In this document: positions 1 through 13,300 of the stretch, in pieces | Layout: the number at the start of each line of letters is the position of its first letter | Position numbering within the stretch: the first letter of the stretch is position 1 | Assembly (NCBI GenBank): GCA_011763485.2 | Contig: JAANSK020011134.1 | Location: forward strand, 3,456 to 29,396 | Origin: Isoetes engelmannii | Taxonomy: Eukaryota > Streptophyta > Lycopodiopsida > Isoetales > Isoetaceae | Reading direction: 5' to 3' | DNA: 25,941 nt | Made by a program: the position numbers and the translations under genes | The notes under the pieces: generated by a model | What the model was told of the DNA's origin: nothing | Seen by the model: the letters and a program-made list of their open reading frames with translations, nothing else | Databases searched by the model: none

Positions 1-558
1 AATTAGAAGCAACCGCTACAGAAAAAGCAATTGCAAGATAGATATGATACAGGGCACTATAATATTAGGGGGGCAAAATTTGAATGGTTACAGGGCAATT
101 AGTTAGCTGGAAACTTTATCTCCAGGGCTGCCAAAGTGTGTATGTTCTGATGGATACAATATACACATATAATTCCCAGGATTAACCAAACTTAAGACTT
201 CTTGCCAGATCAGCTCCCGCCATTCGCTCCAGAAATAAACGCCCGCATGCAATACTTTACATGGAAATGCTCCAGATGACAGCAGACTGAAGTTCACAGA
301 TCATGATGATGACCTCACCTTCAGTGGCATTTGACACCTATAGCCAGCTTCCCAATACATATATGCCAACAGCAAACTTGGATGCTTCATCCCTTCTTTA
401 CTTCCGGTGATGACGCTTCATTTCAGGCCTTTGTCTCTTCTCTTCGTCCCAGTCTCTCTCATACATTCTACTACACAAGTTAAGTGAATTTACAAGTCAA
501 GCATCTAAAGCCTATTAAGAAAGATACTTTCTATCCCACATTGCTTTTGTAATCATGC
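1..558 (-). other. THO2 3' UTR and downstream flank
   Basis: This stretch follows the THO2 stop codon. I see no conserved ORF, no repeat and no clear AATAAA on the minus strand, so the poly(A) site cannot be placed. A small ORF at 103-297 (minus) has no recognisable similarity and is probably chance. Confidence 0.4.
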
Positions 559-1970
559 TTAAGGATACGGATCATGGTCACGACGTCCAACTTTGGCTCC
601 ATCTTTACGGTGCCTGCCACCAGCAGATTCTTCCATATTGTACATGCTCCTAGGCAATGCCCCACCTTTCCTATCCCTCTCTCTACTGTCATATTGTGGA
701 GGTACAGACGTAGGGGGTAACGGGGGCGCCGGTGTGAGCCCAAAGTTAATAGGCATGTCATTATCTCTCCTCAACTTACGCCGTTTTGAACCGGCTAGTT
801 CATTATCATCTTTCAGAATGCTTGCTTTATCCCGTTCACGTTCACGTTCTCTCTCCTTCTCAGGCTGCAAGAAAAGAAAACGAAATATATGTGATTATCA
901 CTTCTTAACAACAACTGTAGTTTTGAAAATTGTCGACCAACCTTAATGGCCATGAGCTCCCTTTCATCACGTTTTCGATCACGACCTTCATCAGCCCTTT
1001 TCTTCTCAAACTTCTCATCCTGATGCGGTGACATCTGCGAAACCATTCTTACTCCCCTGCGATCTGTTTCTTCATCTCGCCTACCTCCAAGAAGGGATTC
1101 AGGGATTACATTGGGAGGAAGCGGAGGGGGTGGAGGTAAGTTCTGCATTTGGTAGCGATCATCTGGGTGCGGCTGCTCTGAAGCGGAATCGCTATACCTC
1201 GATTTCCGTTCATGTGGCCAGTCAACAATACGTTCTGCTGTTCTATCAGCAGACCTTTCCTTTGCTAGATTCTCAACTGACCTATCTTTCGGTTTGTCAA
1301 GTATATCATCCCTGTCCCTCTCAAGTCTTTCACTGTTACGGTCACTTGCTCGATAGTCCCGTTCAGTTCTTTCAGCTCTTTCCCTAGGTCTATCATTTGC
1401 TCGTTCAAGATCAGCAGACCTTGCTCTTTCAGCAGACCTTCGATCCACATGTCGGTCCCTCTCTTGGGGACGAATTTCACCAGCCTCCGTGATCCTCTCT
1501 GAAGGTTCCGCCTTTCTTCGTTTATTCAACCTGTCGGGTTCACTATCACCCACAGATCTTTTGACCTGTCGTTCTTTGGCAAGAGCTTCAGCATTTCTAG
1601 TACTGTCCTCCCTATGAGTTGGTGACTTCGTCCCATTGTTATGTGTGTCTATGCCACTATCAACTGGCCATTCTTTCTCTCTTTCAACTGGCAGACTCGC
1701 GTCAACCAATTTTGACGTCGGAATGGCTCCTTCAGATTTTATATTCCCTGTTTCTATGATTACTCTAGCACCAACTTTGTTAGATGTGTTTTGACCTTTT
1801 GAAGTACCAGTTGCCCCATTAGTAAGTACCGCAGTAGGAGTCAATGAACGGTGCCTAGAATCTTTATCGGCAGATACTGCAGCCACAGATGCACCTCTAA
1901 CATTGTTGCTTGCATCTTGCACCACTTCAGTCTTTACAATGCTAATCTTCACATTTTTTTGCACTGGCAT
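559..1970 (-). other. THO2: THO2 low-complexity basic/acidic C-terminal tail (exons 30-31)
   Basis: Exons 30 (942-1970, 343 codons) and 31 (559-864, stop TAA at 559-561) encode about 445 residues dominated by R, E, D, K and S. Visible elements are NKRRKAEP, long stretches of RSAD/ERD/DRS-like dipeptides, [44 protein letters not shown] and a final GRRDHDPYP. Arabidopsis THO2 has the same kind of tail, with HPDD, the proline run and the KRRKLKR motif in the same order, so this is the genuine C-terminus and not an artefact of repeats. Such tails bind RNA in THO2 orthologues; here that role is inferred. The tail has no folded domain and the single exon 30 carries most of it, unlike the finely split N-terminal part. 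Confidence 0.9.
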
Positions 1971-4343
1971 CTGAAAGTAAACTATTGTTAGTACCTAATG
2001 TGCGGATATATACAAACAGTATGGTTTACAGCATCTAATCTTACCTCATCATCACCTTCCACTATCAACGTGTCACCATAATTTGGAGCAGACGTTTTTT
2101 CAAATGCATTGCCATCATGTTCAAGTTCAACACTTGCTGGCTTCATTTTGTTTGTTTGTTGTTGTGCAGCTACATGTTGTACTAAGGAAACTTTGGGTTC
2201 TGCGAGTTTGTTTTTTCCCTGGGAATTATGAATTTCCCGTTCTAAAATTGTATCTGAATTTGCAATCAAAACGTTATCTAGACCATTCTCTGATGCTGTG
2301 TGGGAAACTAACGTAGCGCCATGCCTTGTTGAAGCAGTACCAACCGAGGACGGGCCACGTGTCAGGACTTTTGCAGGAGGTACACCAAATTCATCGTCTG
2401 TCATCCATGTGTTCTGCAACAAGTATACTGAGATGAGCCATAGAATACATGCAAAAATGGATTAAAGAAATATCGCAAAATGGTTCGCGATAAAAAGAGG
2501 GCGTGGGAACATGCACAACAGTATAAGATGTTGGGAGAGATGGATACAAAGACTTTTTGGAAGAAGTTGTCACCCATAGTACAGCAGATTTCTCTCACAG
2601 ATCTTGATACATGGCATACATATGCGCTTCACCTATACTTGACGGGAATGGATAAGTTGAAGTTACCGGAATGCACATTCACACATTTTTGTGTAGATCC
2701 TAGAGATGTCGAAGAAGGAATTAGATTGTTATCAAGAGGTAAAGCATGTGATATTACAGGTTTGGCAGCATAGCACTTGAAAGCAGGAGGCCCAATTTTG
2801 GCAGAAGTAATAGCATTGCTCTTTAACCAAGCAATTTTGGAAGGATTCCCAACCGAATGGACCATGAGTATCACTCAGCCTATTTATAAGAAAGGAGACA
2901 CAGATGACCCCGGAAACTATCGCACAATAATGATTAGTCCAATTCTAGCTAAGTTGTTTGGTAAAGTTTTTGACATTAAGCTGACAAAATGGGCAGATGA
3001 AAATAACGTTAGAGCAAGAGGGCAAGCAGGTTTTCGCGCAGGGCACGGAACTCTTGATCATTTGATTACGCTGCGTACGATAGTAGAGGAAGCGAAGTCT
3101 AAGAACAAAGCCTTGATTTGTTGTTTTATTGATTTTGCAAAGGCCTTCGATACAGTTCCGCGGCAAAAACTAATTGATAGATTAACACAGCTCGGGATGC
3201 CAAAAGAATGGATCGTTGCAGTGGGGAGGCTTTACCAAAATGTTCAAGGGAGGGTGGTCACTCCAGTGGGTATGACAGATGTAGTATTAAGTGATGTAGG
3301 GGTGAAGCAAGGCTGCCCAATGTCACCTACTCTATTTGGTTTGTATGACGATCAGCTTTAAAGCTTTCTCCAAGCAAAAGGTTGTAAATTTACACGCTTG
3401 TATGAGGAGCTAGTACTTTTTGCCGATGATTTGTTGCTATCAGCATATACTCAGAAGACATGCAGGGTCAGTTGGAGGCACTTGTAGGCTTTTGTAACAG
3501 GTTTGACCTTACTCTAAACTTAGAAAAGACTAAAATTGTGTGTTTTGGAAAAAATATTGAGGCTCATGTTATGTACCAATCGGAAAGAATAGAACAAGGA
3601 AAGAATAGAACAGGTTAATTCCTATAAATGAGGTTTATACTGGTAGGAGAAGTTGGACCCAAGGTGTGGATAGCAAAATTTCAGCAGCATTGAAAGCATT
3701 TTATGCGATGCTTAATCAAGGAAGGTAAGCAACTGTGCGTTCCTGGCCAATATGAAACGATTATTTGACACATTAGTAATGCCAGTTGCTTTGTATGCTT
3801 GTGAATTATGGGGGCCCTCCTTACCAAAGGGGAAGTGGAATACATTGGAACAAATACAGAAAACACTGTTACATATTGTTTTTAAAGTGAAGAGGTCAGT
3901 GCCTTATGAGATTTTGCTATTGGAAAGTGGATCATACCCTTTGGAGATTCAAGCAGCATGGCAAACAGCTCGATACTTGAATAAAAGAATTGAGGGATCA
4001 TCGTTTGCATGTGCGGCAATCAAGGCCTCCACGGCGTTGGGGTTGCGAGGGAAAACAAGCTGGCATAAAGATGTAGTGCGGTGGCTGAACCAATTGAATC
4101 TTACCATGGCTGATTTTGATGACAAATTTAAAGAGAAAAATACTCTCAAGTGGATTGGGATCGTGAAAACTTGGTAACTCTCTTCCAGAAATACTCTACA
4201 ATATGTCTAGTGGCAAAAATTTTCAGAGAGCTTCTTGCAAGCACCGACAGTAGTGAAGAAAATACTCCTTTTAAGGGAGAATAGATGTGAAAGTGTAAGA
4301 ATTGTCCTATGGCCTACGGGTCTTTGTTGGAAGTTAACAACTC

Positions 4344-4391
<48 letters not shown>

Positions 4392-7300
4392 CATGTCCGA
4401 TAAATGTAGCAATTATAGCAATCGTATGTTTGAGCAGCAGTTATTTTTGCTTGATGTACTTCATATGATAGCCTCAGATCAAGGATACTTAATGTTAGTG
4501 ATAAAGAACTGCACATACAATTACAATATTTGAATCATAATCATGATAAGCTAACTTGGGGCTATGGATTAGATTTGCAATGGAGAGATAACAGATCAAG
4601 ACTACTGTTCATATTCTGGATTTCTATGAATCATATTTACTTTGTTTAAATGGCATCAAATAATTGCATTTACTTTGCAACAAAACAATCCTAATCGTGA
4701 AAAAATGAGGGACTTTATTTTTGCAATTCCAAAGGACCCTCTACATGTTTTTTTCACTTTCCAAGCAAAGCTGACAAGAGAAATGTGTAGTATTTCCATG
4801 TTAAAAAAAAAGCATTCAAGTGATTCTTCATGAAAATACCTTGCGACTAGCTAGTGCCGCAGCAACGCCTGTGGCCAAAACCTTCAGATCCTCTCTTTCA
4901 TCTCCCTTTATTTTGTTCACCTGCACAATAGAAATGAATTTCAATAAAATGCATACCATACATGCACGATCATTGCAGTAGAAACAAAGGGTTTCTCACC
5001 CTTTTCTCAATGTTTACTCCACTTCTTCTTGTTATAGGAAATATACTTGAAATCTTTGTGAGTACTGTAAGTGCATTACGAATTTCCATATATTCTGATG
5101 ATTCCAAACATTGGACAAGCGACCTTGTTAATCGATTGCTCCATTTCCATGAAATCTGCATAACAGTAAATAGTTACAATAGAAAATGAAAGCAACTAGC
5201 ATTCATGTAAAAGTGAAGTTAACAATCTTTGAGATACTGCGGAGTATTGAAATCAATACTAAACCAAGACATATGCATATAGCTCTATTAATACATCCAG
5301 TGGTCTCGTTTTTTATGCAAAAGACTTAGGCACCTTGTACAACAATAAACTTACCCGTGTATACTGTTGGAATGTCACTCTTGTGCTATTTGGATCCCGG
5401 TAAAGAATTGAAAATCCAGGCATGTTACCACATTCTTGTTCATATATTGATGCCTTGCTCTGCAAAGAAAAAGATAAGGAATAAAAAATAAGCATGCGCA
5501 AAGTATAGAAGTATGAACTCATAACAGTACAAAGCATAAACTTGCAAAACTCTACGTAACGCAACTCCCAGAAGCAATCAACATAAACATAGATTGTAGC
5601 CATCCTATGAAGCAGAATGAATGCAAAATGCCAAGAGAGTTCATGGCTGTAATTTCGGACCTTCCAATGGTATGCCATCTTCAATGTTTCATAAAGGAAC
5701 CGTCCTAATCGACCAGCTTCATATTCAGTGCAGCAACATATCATTGGTTGAAGGATTTTACAAATAAGACAATCAATGTGATTGACTGTATTAAAGAAAG
5801 GAGTGCCAAGTGAATGCAATGTCTGAACAAATCTTGCACAATATACTGCATCAACCATGCTAAACACACAACGAGGAAAAATGCAGCGTTGCAAAAACTC
5901 CATATTTAACTTGTGTGTATCGGGACAAGACGTAAGCCACGAGTCCTTTTCACAAACAAGACGCTGATGAACAGCAGCCACATTTTGCTCCTGCTTTAAC
6001 AAATCGGCAGATAAACGATCAAGTATCTCTTGTATTTTCTCCTTGTCCTTTTTTCTCTTAGTAATAGCTGCATATGAGTTGTCAGCACTTTCTTCAAGAC
6101 TTTTCAATGCAGCACGTTGCCTACCAACTTCAGCCTCATATCGTTTCCGAGGAACATATAAATCATGCAATGTCAAGCCCCAAAATGTCAAATACAGCTC
6201 TGGAGAAATGCAATTCCAAGATTTCGATGGCAGCATAGAATGCACAGTTAAAACCAATTCTGACCACCTGTTATGGGAAAATATAGATACAAACATCAAA
6301 GAGAACATCAGGGCTACAATAAAAATAAAGAACATAATAAACAGAAGCATACATCAAGGGCTTGCCATGGATGCCGGATTCCAAAATCAGCTCAGGCGAT
6401 CCATGTAAATTGTCGCTGTTATCTTCCACTCTGGCATAGTCCTTCGAGGTATCTGCAGGCCATGATAATAAAGACTCCTTGTTTGGCTTGAAAAGTCTCA
6501 TCACAGGCCTATAAATAAGAAAAGCAACCTGAACAAGACATACGAAGTTAATATCATGTTGTACAATGGTAAGGAGCAAATGAAAAGAAGCTCAATAAAG
6601 AAACAGGTCATCCATTATAAAAGATTGATGGTGTCATTAAATTGCAGTTTTTGTTGGTTAGGATATTAGGATGTCATCAAAAAATCCTCCGAATTCTTAG
6701 ATTCCTTCCTTCTTCAGGCCATCCGAAACACATGTGCTATGAACTGAGCCCTAGATGCCACTGTAAATTATGGGGACGAAAGTGATGAATAATGGAGTGT
6801 ACTATATCATAAGACAAAAGGTAATTATCCCACTAGACTAGAACCATTCGAGTCTACCTGTAGCAACTAATGCTTGCTTTCAGGTAAATGCATTTGAGTC
6901 CTTGCAAATGTTCTTTCAACTTGTTGCACTATCGAACAAGCTTGATATCCTCCTGGTAACTTTGTTAAAATAGCAGATTTCATTGCACCAACATAATAAC
7001 AAGTGCAATTGTGTTTGATTTTCTTCTCTGTTTGTTTCCTAATAGAGGCCCTTCAATCCGTTTTTTTCTAGCATAGACATCTTGGTTGAATGAATAAGAA
7101 ATCCCTCGAAACACAAAAAGCTAACTTGTAACTGTCAACATTAATGCTAGCAACCCCAAAAGGGTGACAAGCTGCAGCAGACACAATCGAATGCCACAAA
7201 TGCTCCTCCACATACAGACAAATCGAGAAGAAAACATGCTTCTGAGGGATGGAACACACCTCTGGCTCTATATGATATTTATGAACCAAATCATCTAGCG

Positions 7301-10300
7301 TTGGAACGAGTTGCGCATATGTTGTTGTTGGGGAAACAGCAACGGACAAGAAATCAACAAATTGTAGCAGTGCTCCATGGCATCTATCATACTGCTCGCT
7401 CACCATCTTTATATGAGGGGCATTGGCACTTGTAATAATGCTGAAAATGAAGACATCGTGTAGCAGACTTAATTATGAGATCAGACATAGCCTATGGAAT
7501 ACACATCATTTAATAGCTAGTATGTCTCTTACTTCGATCTTTGTTGTGCAATCAATAGCAAGAAAGGGATAGCCAATTTTGTATCATCTTTTGTGAGCAA
7601 TGCATCCCGCAGTCTGTTTGTTGACTTTATAAGTGCCTGTAGGAACAAGAAAACATAATATTAGAGACATCATAACAAACATTACAGCTGATGGATAATG
7701 AAGCAAATAGAGAGAACCTTATTATTCCTAGTCATTCCAAATGCCGTGGCCTGAAAACGGAGTGTCTCTCCTCCACACATAGCTTCAAGCTGATCTTCAG
7801 TTACATTCTCAATATATTCCACATTTGCCATTTGTTGAATTAGTTCCTGAACACATTTGCCATTTGTTAAATGTGGTACTTACCCAGAATCTTGTGAATT
7901 CATACCTGTAAAATCACAAGTTCAATGCTTTCCCCTTTCTTTAATTGATTAACGATGTACTGAAATAGCCCACGTAGTTCCATTGAGGGGTATTTTTTGC
8001 ACCTGCAAGCTCCTTGATGTAAGCATGTAATTTAATGAGACACGACCTTAAGATTCTTAGCTGAGTAAAGCTTACAAATGACCCCAAAACGAAGCAAGGG
8101 ACTGCAACCAATCAGATAAGTTCAACCCATCTTCCTTGAGTTTTTCCCGACCGCCTTGTGCCAAGCGCTCCAAAACCACATACTCTAGAACATCATATTC
8201 CAACTGCAGACAACAAGAAGACTTGTTATCCTCCTTTAATTGGCACCAAGAAAAGAACAAAGAAATGTTACAGTAAATTGGATGCCTCTAGAATAAGTTT
8301 ACAAAGAGCATTCTAGAAGGCCAGACATGTAGCAAAAACGCATGCCCATCTACAGCTAATAATATTCTGGAAGGAGGGACGAGTGGCAAAAGTGCAGCAC
8401 AATCCAGGAAAACTTTACAAAAGATACCAAAAATAAATTCATATAAGTTTATCAACCATATAGAAAAAAAAGACTAAATTCGGGAGTTCAAAACCAGTTA
8501 TTCAACTTTTAATATACCTAGTTTTGTCAATTCTAATACCAGAAGGAAACATAGCACACAAGAAAACTGTGTCTTTTCAAGGCCATGAAACACTAATATT
8601 TAATTTACATCTATGTTGGCCAGATTACATGCCTAACTACATTTTGTTATTCACCATTTGGTTTGCACACTTACCTGAGTAAGATACTTAAATGCATCCA
8701 CAACAGGTGCAATCATGTCCTTATAAGCTTCGATCTGTAAAAACGGGGGAAATTGAACATTCATGACCTAGCACACAATCCTCTTACTAGACTAATGCAG
8801 CAGAGTCAGACATGCATACCTGGTGGACAATTGTCCTTAAGACTGTCATCGGGTTTGCATGGGCAATTTTAGCAACCATCCGTCCTAGCTGTTTCAAGTT
8901 CTCCTTTGCAAGCCTTTTCAATATGCGCCTCGTATCAAGCTGACACAATACATGCAAAATGTGTTAAGCTCCAAAAAAAGTAAAACAATTTACCACTAGA
9001 ATAGTAATATCCTGCAAACTAGAATGATGGAAGTGTCACTGCAGCATAAAAGCAAAATCACTACAAAGAAAATTTTGACAGAGGGCACACCTTGGCAGTA
9101 AGACGTGCCGCCAAAAGCACTGGAATTTGTTCGTCGTCCTTTTCCCATTCACCATAGAGTCTATATCGTGCCTGTCAAAGGATTCAGGCGCACTTAAAAA
9201 ACAACAGAAAAGCAATATTATCTTTTCTTCTTAGACACAAAGAACAAATGAGGTATATTTGCAGATATACATTAAAATGTGCTTGTATGTTCACTTATGG
9301 CATTATCACAAATCTGGAAGGTTCGATGAACAAAACAGCTCTGAAGGCTATCTTTTTTTGCTTTAGCGGAGTATGTGTGTTCAGAGTGCGGCTGGCTGAA
9401 GCGAGGCCAAAAACCCAACTCTGCACGTCCATGGAGGGTGGTCTGAGATCAGGATGAAAGTCATAGTTGAGACAGATGAATATTCCTGCTTGGGATAGGT
9501 GTTCCCATGCGCTCTCTTGCGGTTATGCAGCTGAAGGCCTATTGTGAAAGCTCATATTTCCCATACGGGCGATTTGTTGCAGCGGCCGATTGTACAGAGC
9601 CGGCATGCATTTCTTTGTAATGGAGAAGATATTGTCAACTGTGAACGGATTGTTTGTTTATGTAAATATTGTTGTTGGTAGAATAGAAAATTGCATGCTT
9701 GAGTATTTAATCAGCATACCTAAGCGAAACTACAGGCTTAAGCAGAACTTACCTCATAAGGAAGAAGACTCATTACTTGCCATAACTCACGACTAACTGC
9801 TGGGTTAGCTGGCAATAACTGTAGAGATGGAAGCAAACAAGCACCCAATGCATCCTCCACTCTCATTCGTGCCTCCCTGAGCCCAGATCTTGAATCTTTA
9901 CGTTCATCTTGATATCGTGCAAATGATAAATAGTATTCCTTCAAAACCCGGCAAACCTGCGACCATCTAAAATGTCAGAATATGCAGCAATAGTACAGAA
10001 GACAGCATGCTGTAATTGATACAGATACCTTTTGCATCAGAATCACATCACAGTGAAGATAGGGCCCAGCATAGAGCAGCATTTGGAAAACATCTTTGCC
10101 CAAGTCTATCAAAGACAGAACTTGTAAACTGCTGCTTGATCTTGGTTCAGTTGAGCGATGCGCTCCTTTATAATGAATAGATATTATCTTCGCAATGGCC
10201 CTAATGGGGAAGAAAAAGGAATTTGGAATAAGCTATAAATGCGGGGAAAGAATTCCATGTGTGTTGAAGTAAGTAAAGTTCAGACCTTAACAAGCCTGCA

Positions 10301-13300
10301 CAAATCTGAGGATGTGCAACTGGGTTAAGTGGAGCAAGACGGTCAAATAAGACCTGTGCATGTGGCCTGCAACAAAACCGATTGACAAAAAATTCAACAT
10401 CTCACTAATTTTATAGACAAAAAGGTCCGCATTCATTATAGTTACCAATCATCAACAAAAAGAAAACCATCAAGTAATCCCAGTTTTTGATTGCTTAAAA
10501 GATCCAAGGACCGTTCAGCAACAGCCTCAATTTCCATATCCAGAGCAGCATATAAATCAACAGTGACATCCCCAGGCTTTTCTTCCTCCATCAAATCCTT
10601 TCCTGTTGCAGCCAGATTTATTTTCCCTATTCTATTGGCCTGTCAAATAGATGCTGGGCTTTAGAATGCTATCTCCTCATGAACTATCAAATACAGAAAA
10701 CATACAACCTCGTCTATTCTCCTTTTCGATATTTCATCATATTGCTCAAATGCATCTTCATCTCTTGGCCACAAATGAACATATCTGATGCAAAAATACA
10801 ATTCATTAGTAGTTTAAAATCTGACTTGGCTGAAAATGACTGGCGGTATTTTGGATCATTATCCATTGGGCATATCCTATAAACAGGGTCCTCACAGCTG
10901 GAGAGAACTTTGCTCTGACACCTAGCTGTCTATCATGGTCACTTGGATACAAGAAGTTTCCTGCATGCATTATAAATCTTGCTTTTCTTTCTTTCTTTCT
11001 CAAACCTACTCTTGTTAAGAACCTACTGTTAATAGCACTGTATGAGAAACATCATCCTAGGCACAACTAAACATTTCGCAAAAAAATTCGTAGAAAGACT
11101 CAATGAGGTGTATTTCATACAGTACTTACTAGTCAACAGTGGCAGCGGCAATAATCCATTTTGATAGTACCAAAAAAAACAGAGCATAATTGAGACTTAC
11201 ATGCTGTCCAAATCAACGTAATTCTCTTTAATAAGAGAAGCTGTCAGTCTATATAAGCTCGTAGGAACTGCTTCTTCAACTTCAATCCGCTGATAATATT
11301 GGAATTTGAATCCAAGTATATGGGAGATGTGTGACTGCAAACATATTGACCGGGTGAAGAATGATTCTCATTTCTCCTATTCAATGATGCTCAAGAAAAC
11401 TAACCTTTGGAAAAAGTGGTATGAGTTCCAGAAGCAGTTTATTTCCAGGATGCAACTCGTAACACTCTAGAACCTGCCAAACGTCCAATGTTCAGTGCAG
11501 TTGCAAATTTGTTGGAACCCCCATATGAATTATCAAATTACAACTTACAATATCAAATACACGGTTTGGATCCAAATCAAAATGGCCAATAAGAGACTGC
11601 TTGCAGACATGTCAGAAGCAATTTGTTAAATTCTCACACTGACACAGCACGAATATAGAAAAATATGTCAAAAACAATATCTCAATTTATGCTAATGAAA
11701 AATATGTCAAATACAATATCTCAACTTATGCTAATGACGGAATACTTTTGGTGTCTCTAAGTTGCATTCTTATTTGTCTTTCCATATGAAGTACACCTCT
11801 ATATAAATCAAGAGGCCTCCTGAAAATGTTAATTAAGTATTTTTCTTTCTTTAATTTCTTTATGTAGCTTGTGCATGGGTAATACAACAAAGAAAAGAAA
11901 CGAAATGAACCCAGAAATTTGTCAAACCTGCAGGGGAAGTAATACATACAAGGGACTAATGTCACCTAGTTAACGCTAGTTCAGACAAAGAAAAAACAGA
12001 AGATTTATTAATGACTACTGACGGAATAAACCATCATTTTGATCCTACAAGGGCATGAGCGTCTTAGGCATTCAACATGAACTATTACATTCCGATGCAA
12101 GGAATTGCATAAAAATGTCAATACTATTCAGCATAGTGGAGGTGTCCCATTTGCCATTCTGGTCAATCTGAAATCAGCCCGAATATCAGCATTAGCACAA
12201 GCGCCCTTTAATGTTTTACCAAACTGCCTCTCATGAAAGGACTGTTGTACATTTGAATTGCTGCTAACTTTGTTTTCTGAACGTAGATAATGTTTTTTCC
12301 TTGAGATCAAGAGACTTGGTGAGTTCCAAAATACATTATCCTTCTTCGATGGCCCATTTTTATTCAGTTATTAATATGGCCATCCATTTATATAGAGCCT
12401 ATGGCACACACAATTCCTTTTGCTTGTTCTCGGCCTAAAGATGAAATTCTTGCCAATATTCGCTTGTACTTTCCCATCTTAACAGAAAACAAGACGTGAA
12501 ACTGCTTGCCTTGAATTTTCTAGGCTCAAAAACCTCATTCTTAGAGGGTGTTCCTGCTTTTCAAAAATAGTTTGTGAATATGCTAGTCAGAATAATGCAT
12601 GAGCTGCTATAATTTTGTCAACCGTCGAAAGAGGCAATGACATCTGGCTCTTGAAATATAATAGACAGGGCATAACTACTAGAACAAATATATGACACGT
12701 GAACCAAGTATTTTTTTCCCTCCCTATGGGATTTTGGTCACTTAGAACAATAAAGTTGACATGTGTGCAAACACATAAAGCATTGAAACTGAGTAGCTAA
12801 TAATAAAAACAATTGTAACACCTTTAATGTGCTTATGCTGGTTGGCGATGTTTGTTCATCAGACTGAGCCTGATTTAGGAGTGTCAACTGCAAAAACACA
12901 TTCATAATAAGAAATAGAAAAGTTAAAGTATCTGTACAAATTGCCAGTGAAACTTACCAGTTTTGCATATCCTTCGCTTTCCTCTCGTAAAAGGTTAAAT
13001 TTAGTTTGTTGATACAAAAGACGGGTGTTCACTCTGACCTAATCCACGAATCCACAAAGATTACAAACAGAAGAAAAGAATTTGAGTAAATGATAAAACC
13101 GACTGCTAGTACGATCATATGCTTATTATGCAGCACTAGATCCTTGCCATTTCCTTTATATAAACCAGCAAATTTTGAGGTGGAAAAAAGCATTTTGGGG
13201 CATATATGTTGATAACCAGTGGAGACAATAACCCTAAGCACCCATTCTATGTACCAGAAGTCATTTCTGCGTGTGTTTTTTTAAGCACAGGACCCATACT

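Noticed and set aside
593-946. A 117-aa plus-strand ORF rich in Ser/Arg/Leu
   Set aside because: It is the antisense of THO2 exon 31 and its intron; the minus strand carries the conserved THO2 tail with correct splice borders.
1028-1387. A 119-aa plus-strand ORF
   Set aside because: Antisense shadow of THO2 exon 30, with no recognisable protein similarity.
4235-4533. ORFs with poly-Ile or poly-Tyr
   Set aside because: Translations of the (TTA)n LINE tail.
5313-6350. A single 345-aa minus-strand ORF as a separate gene
   Set aside because: It joins THO2 exons 25 and 26 with intron sequence that happens to stay open. The GT-AG sites at 5661/5459 give the conserved protein, and the intronic part does not match.
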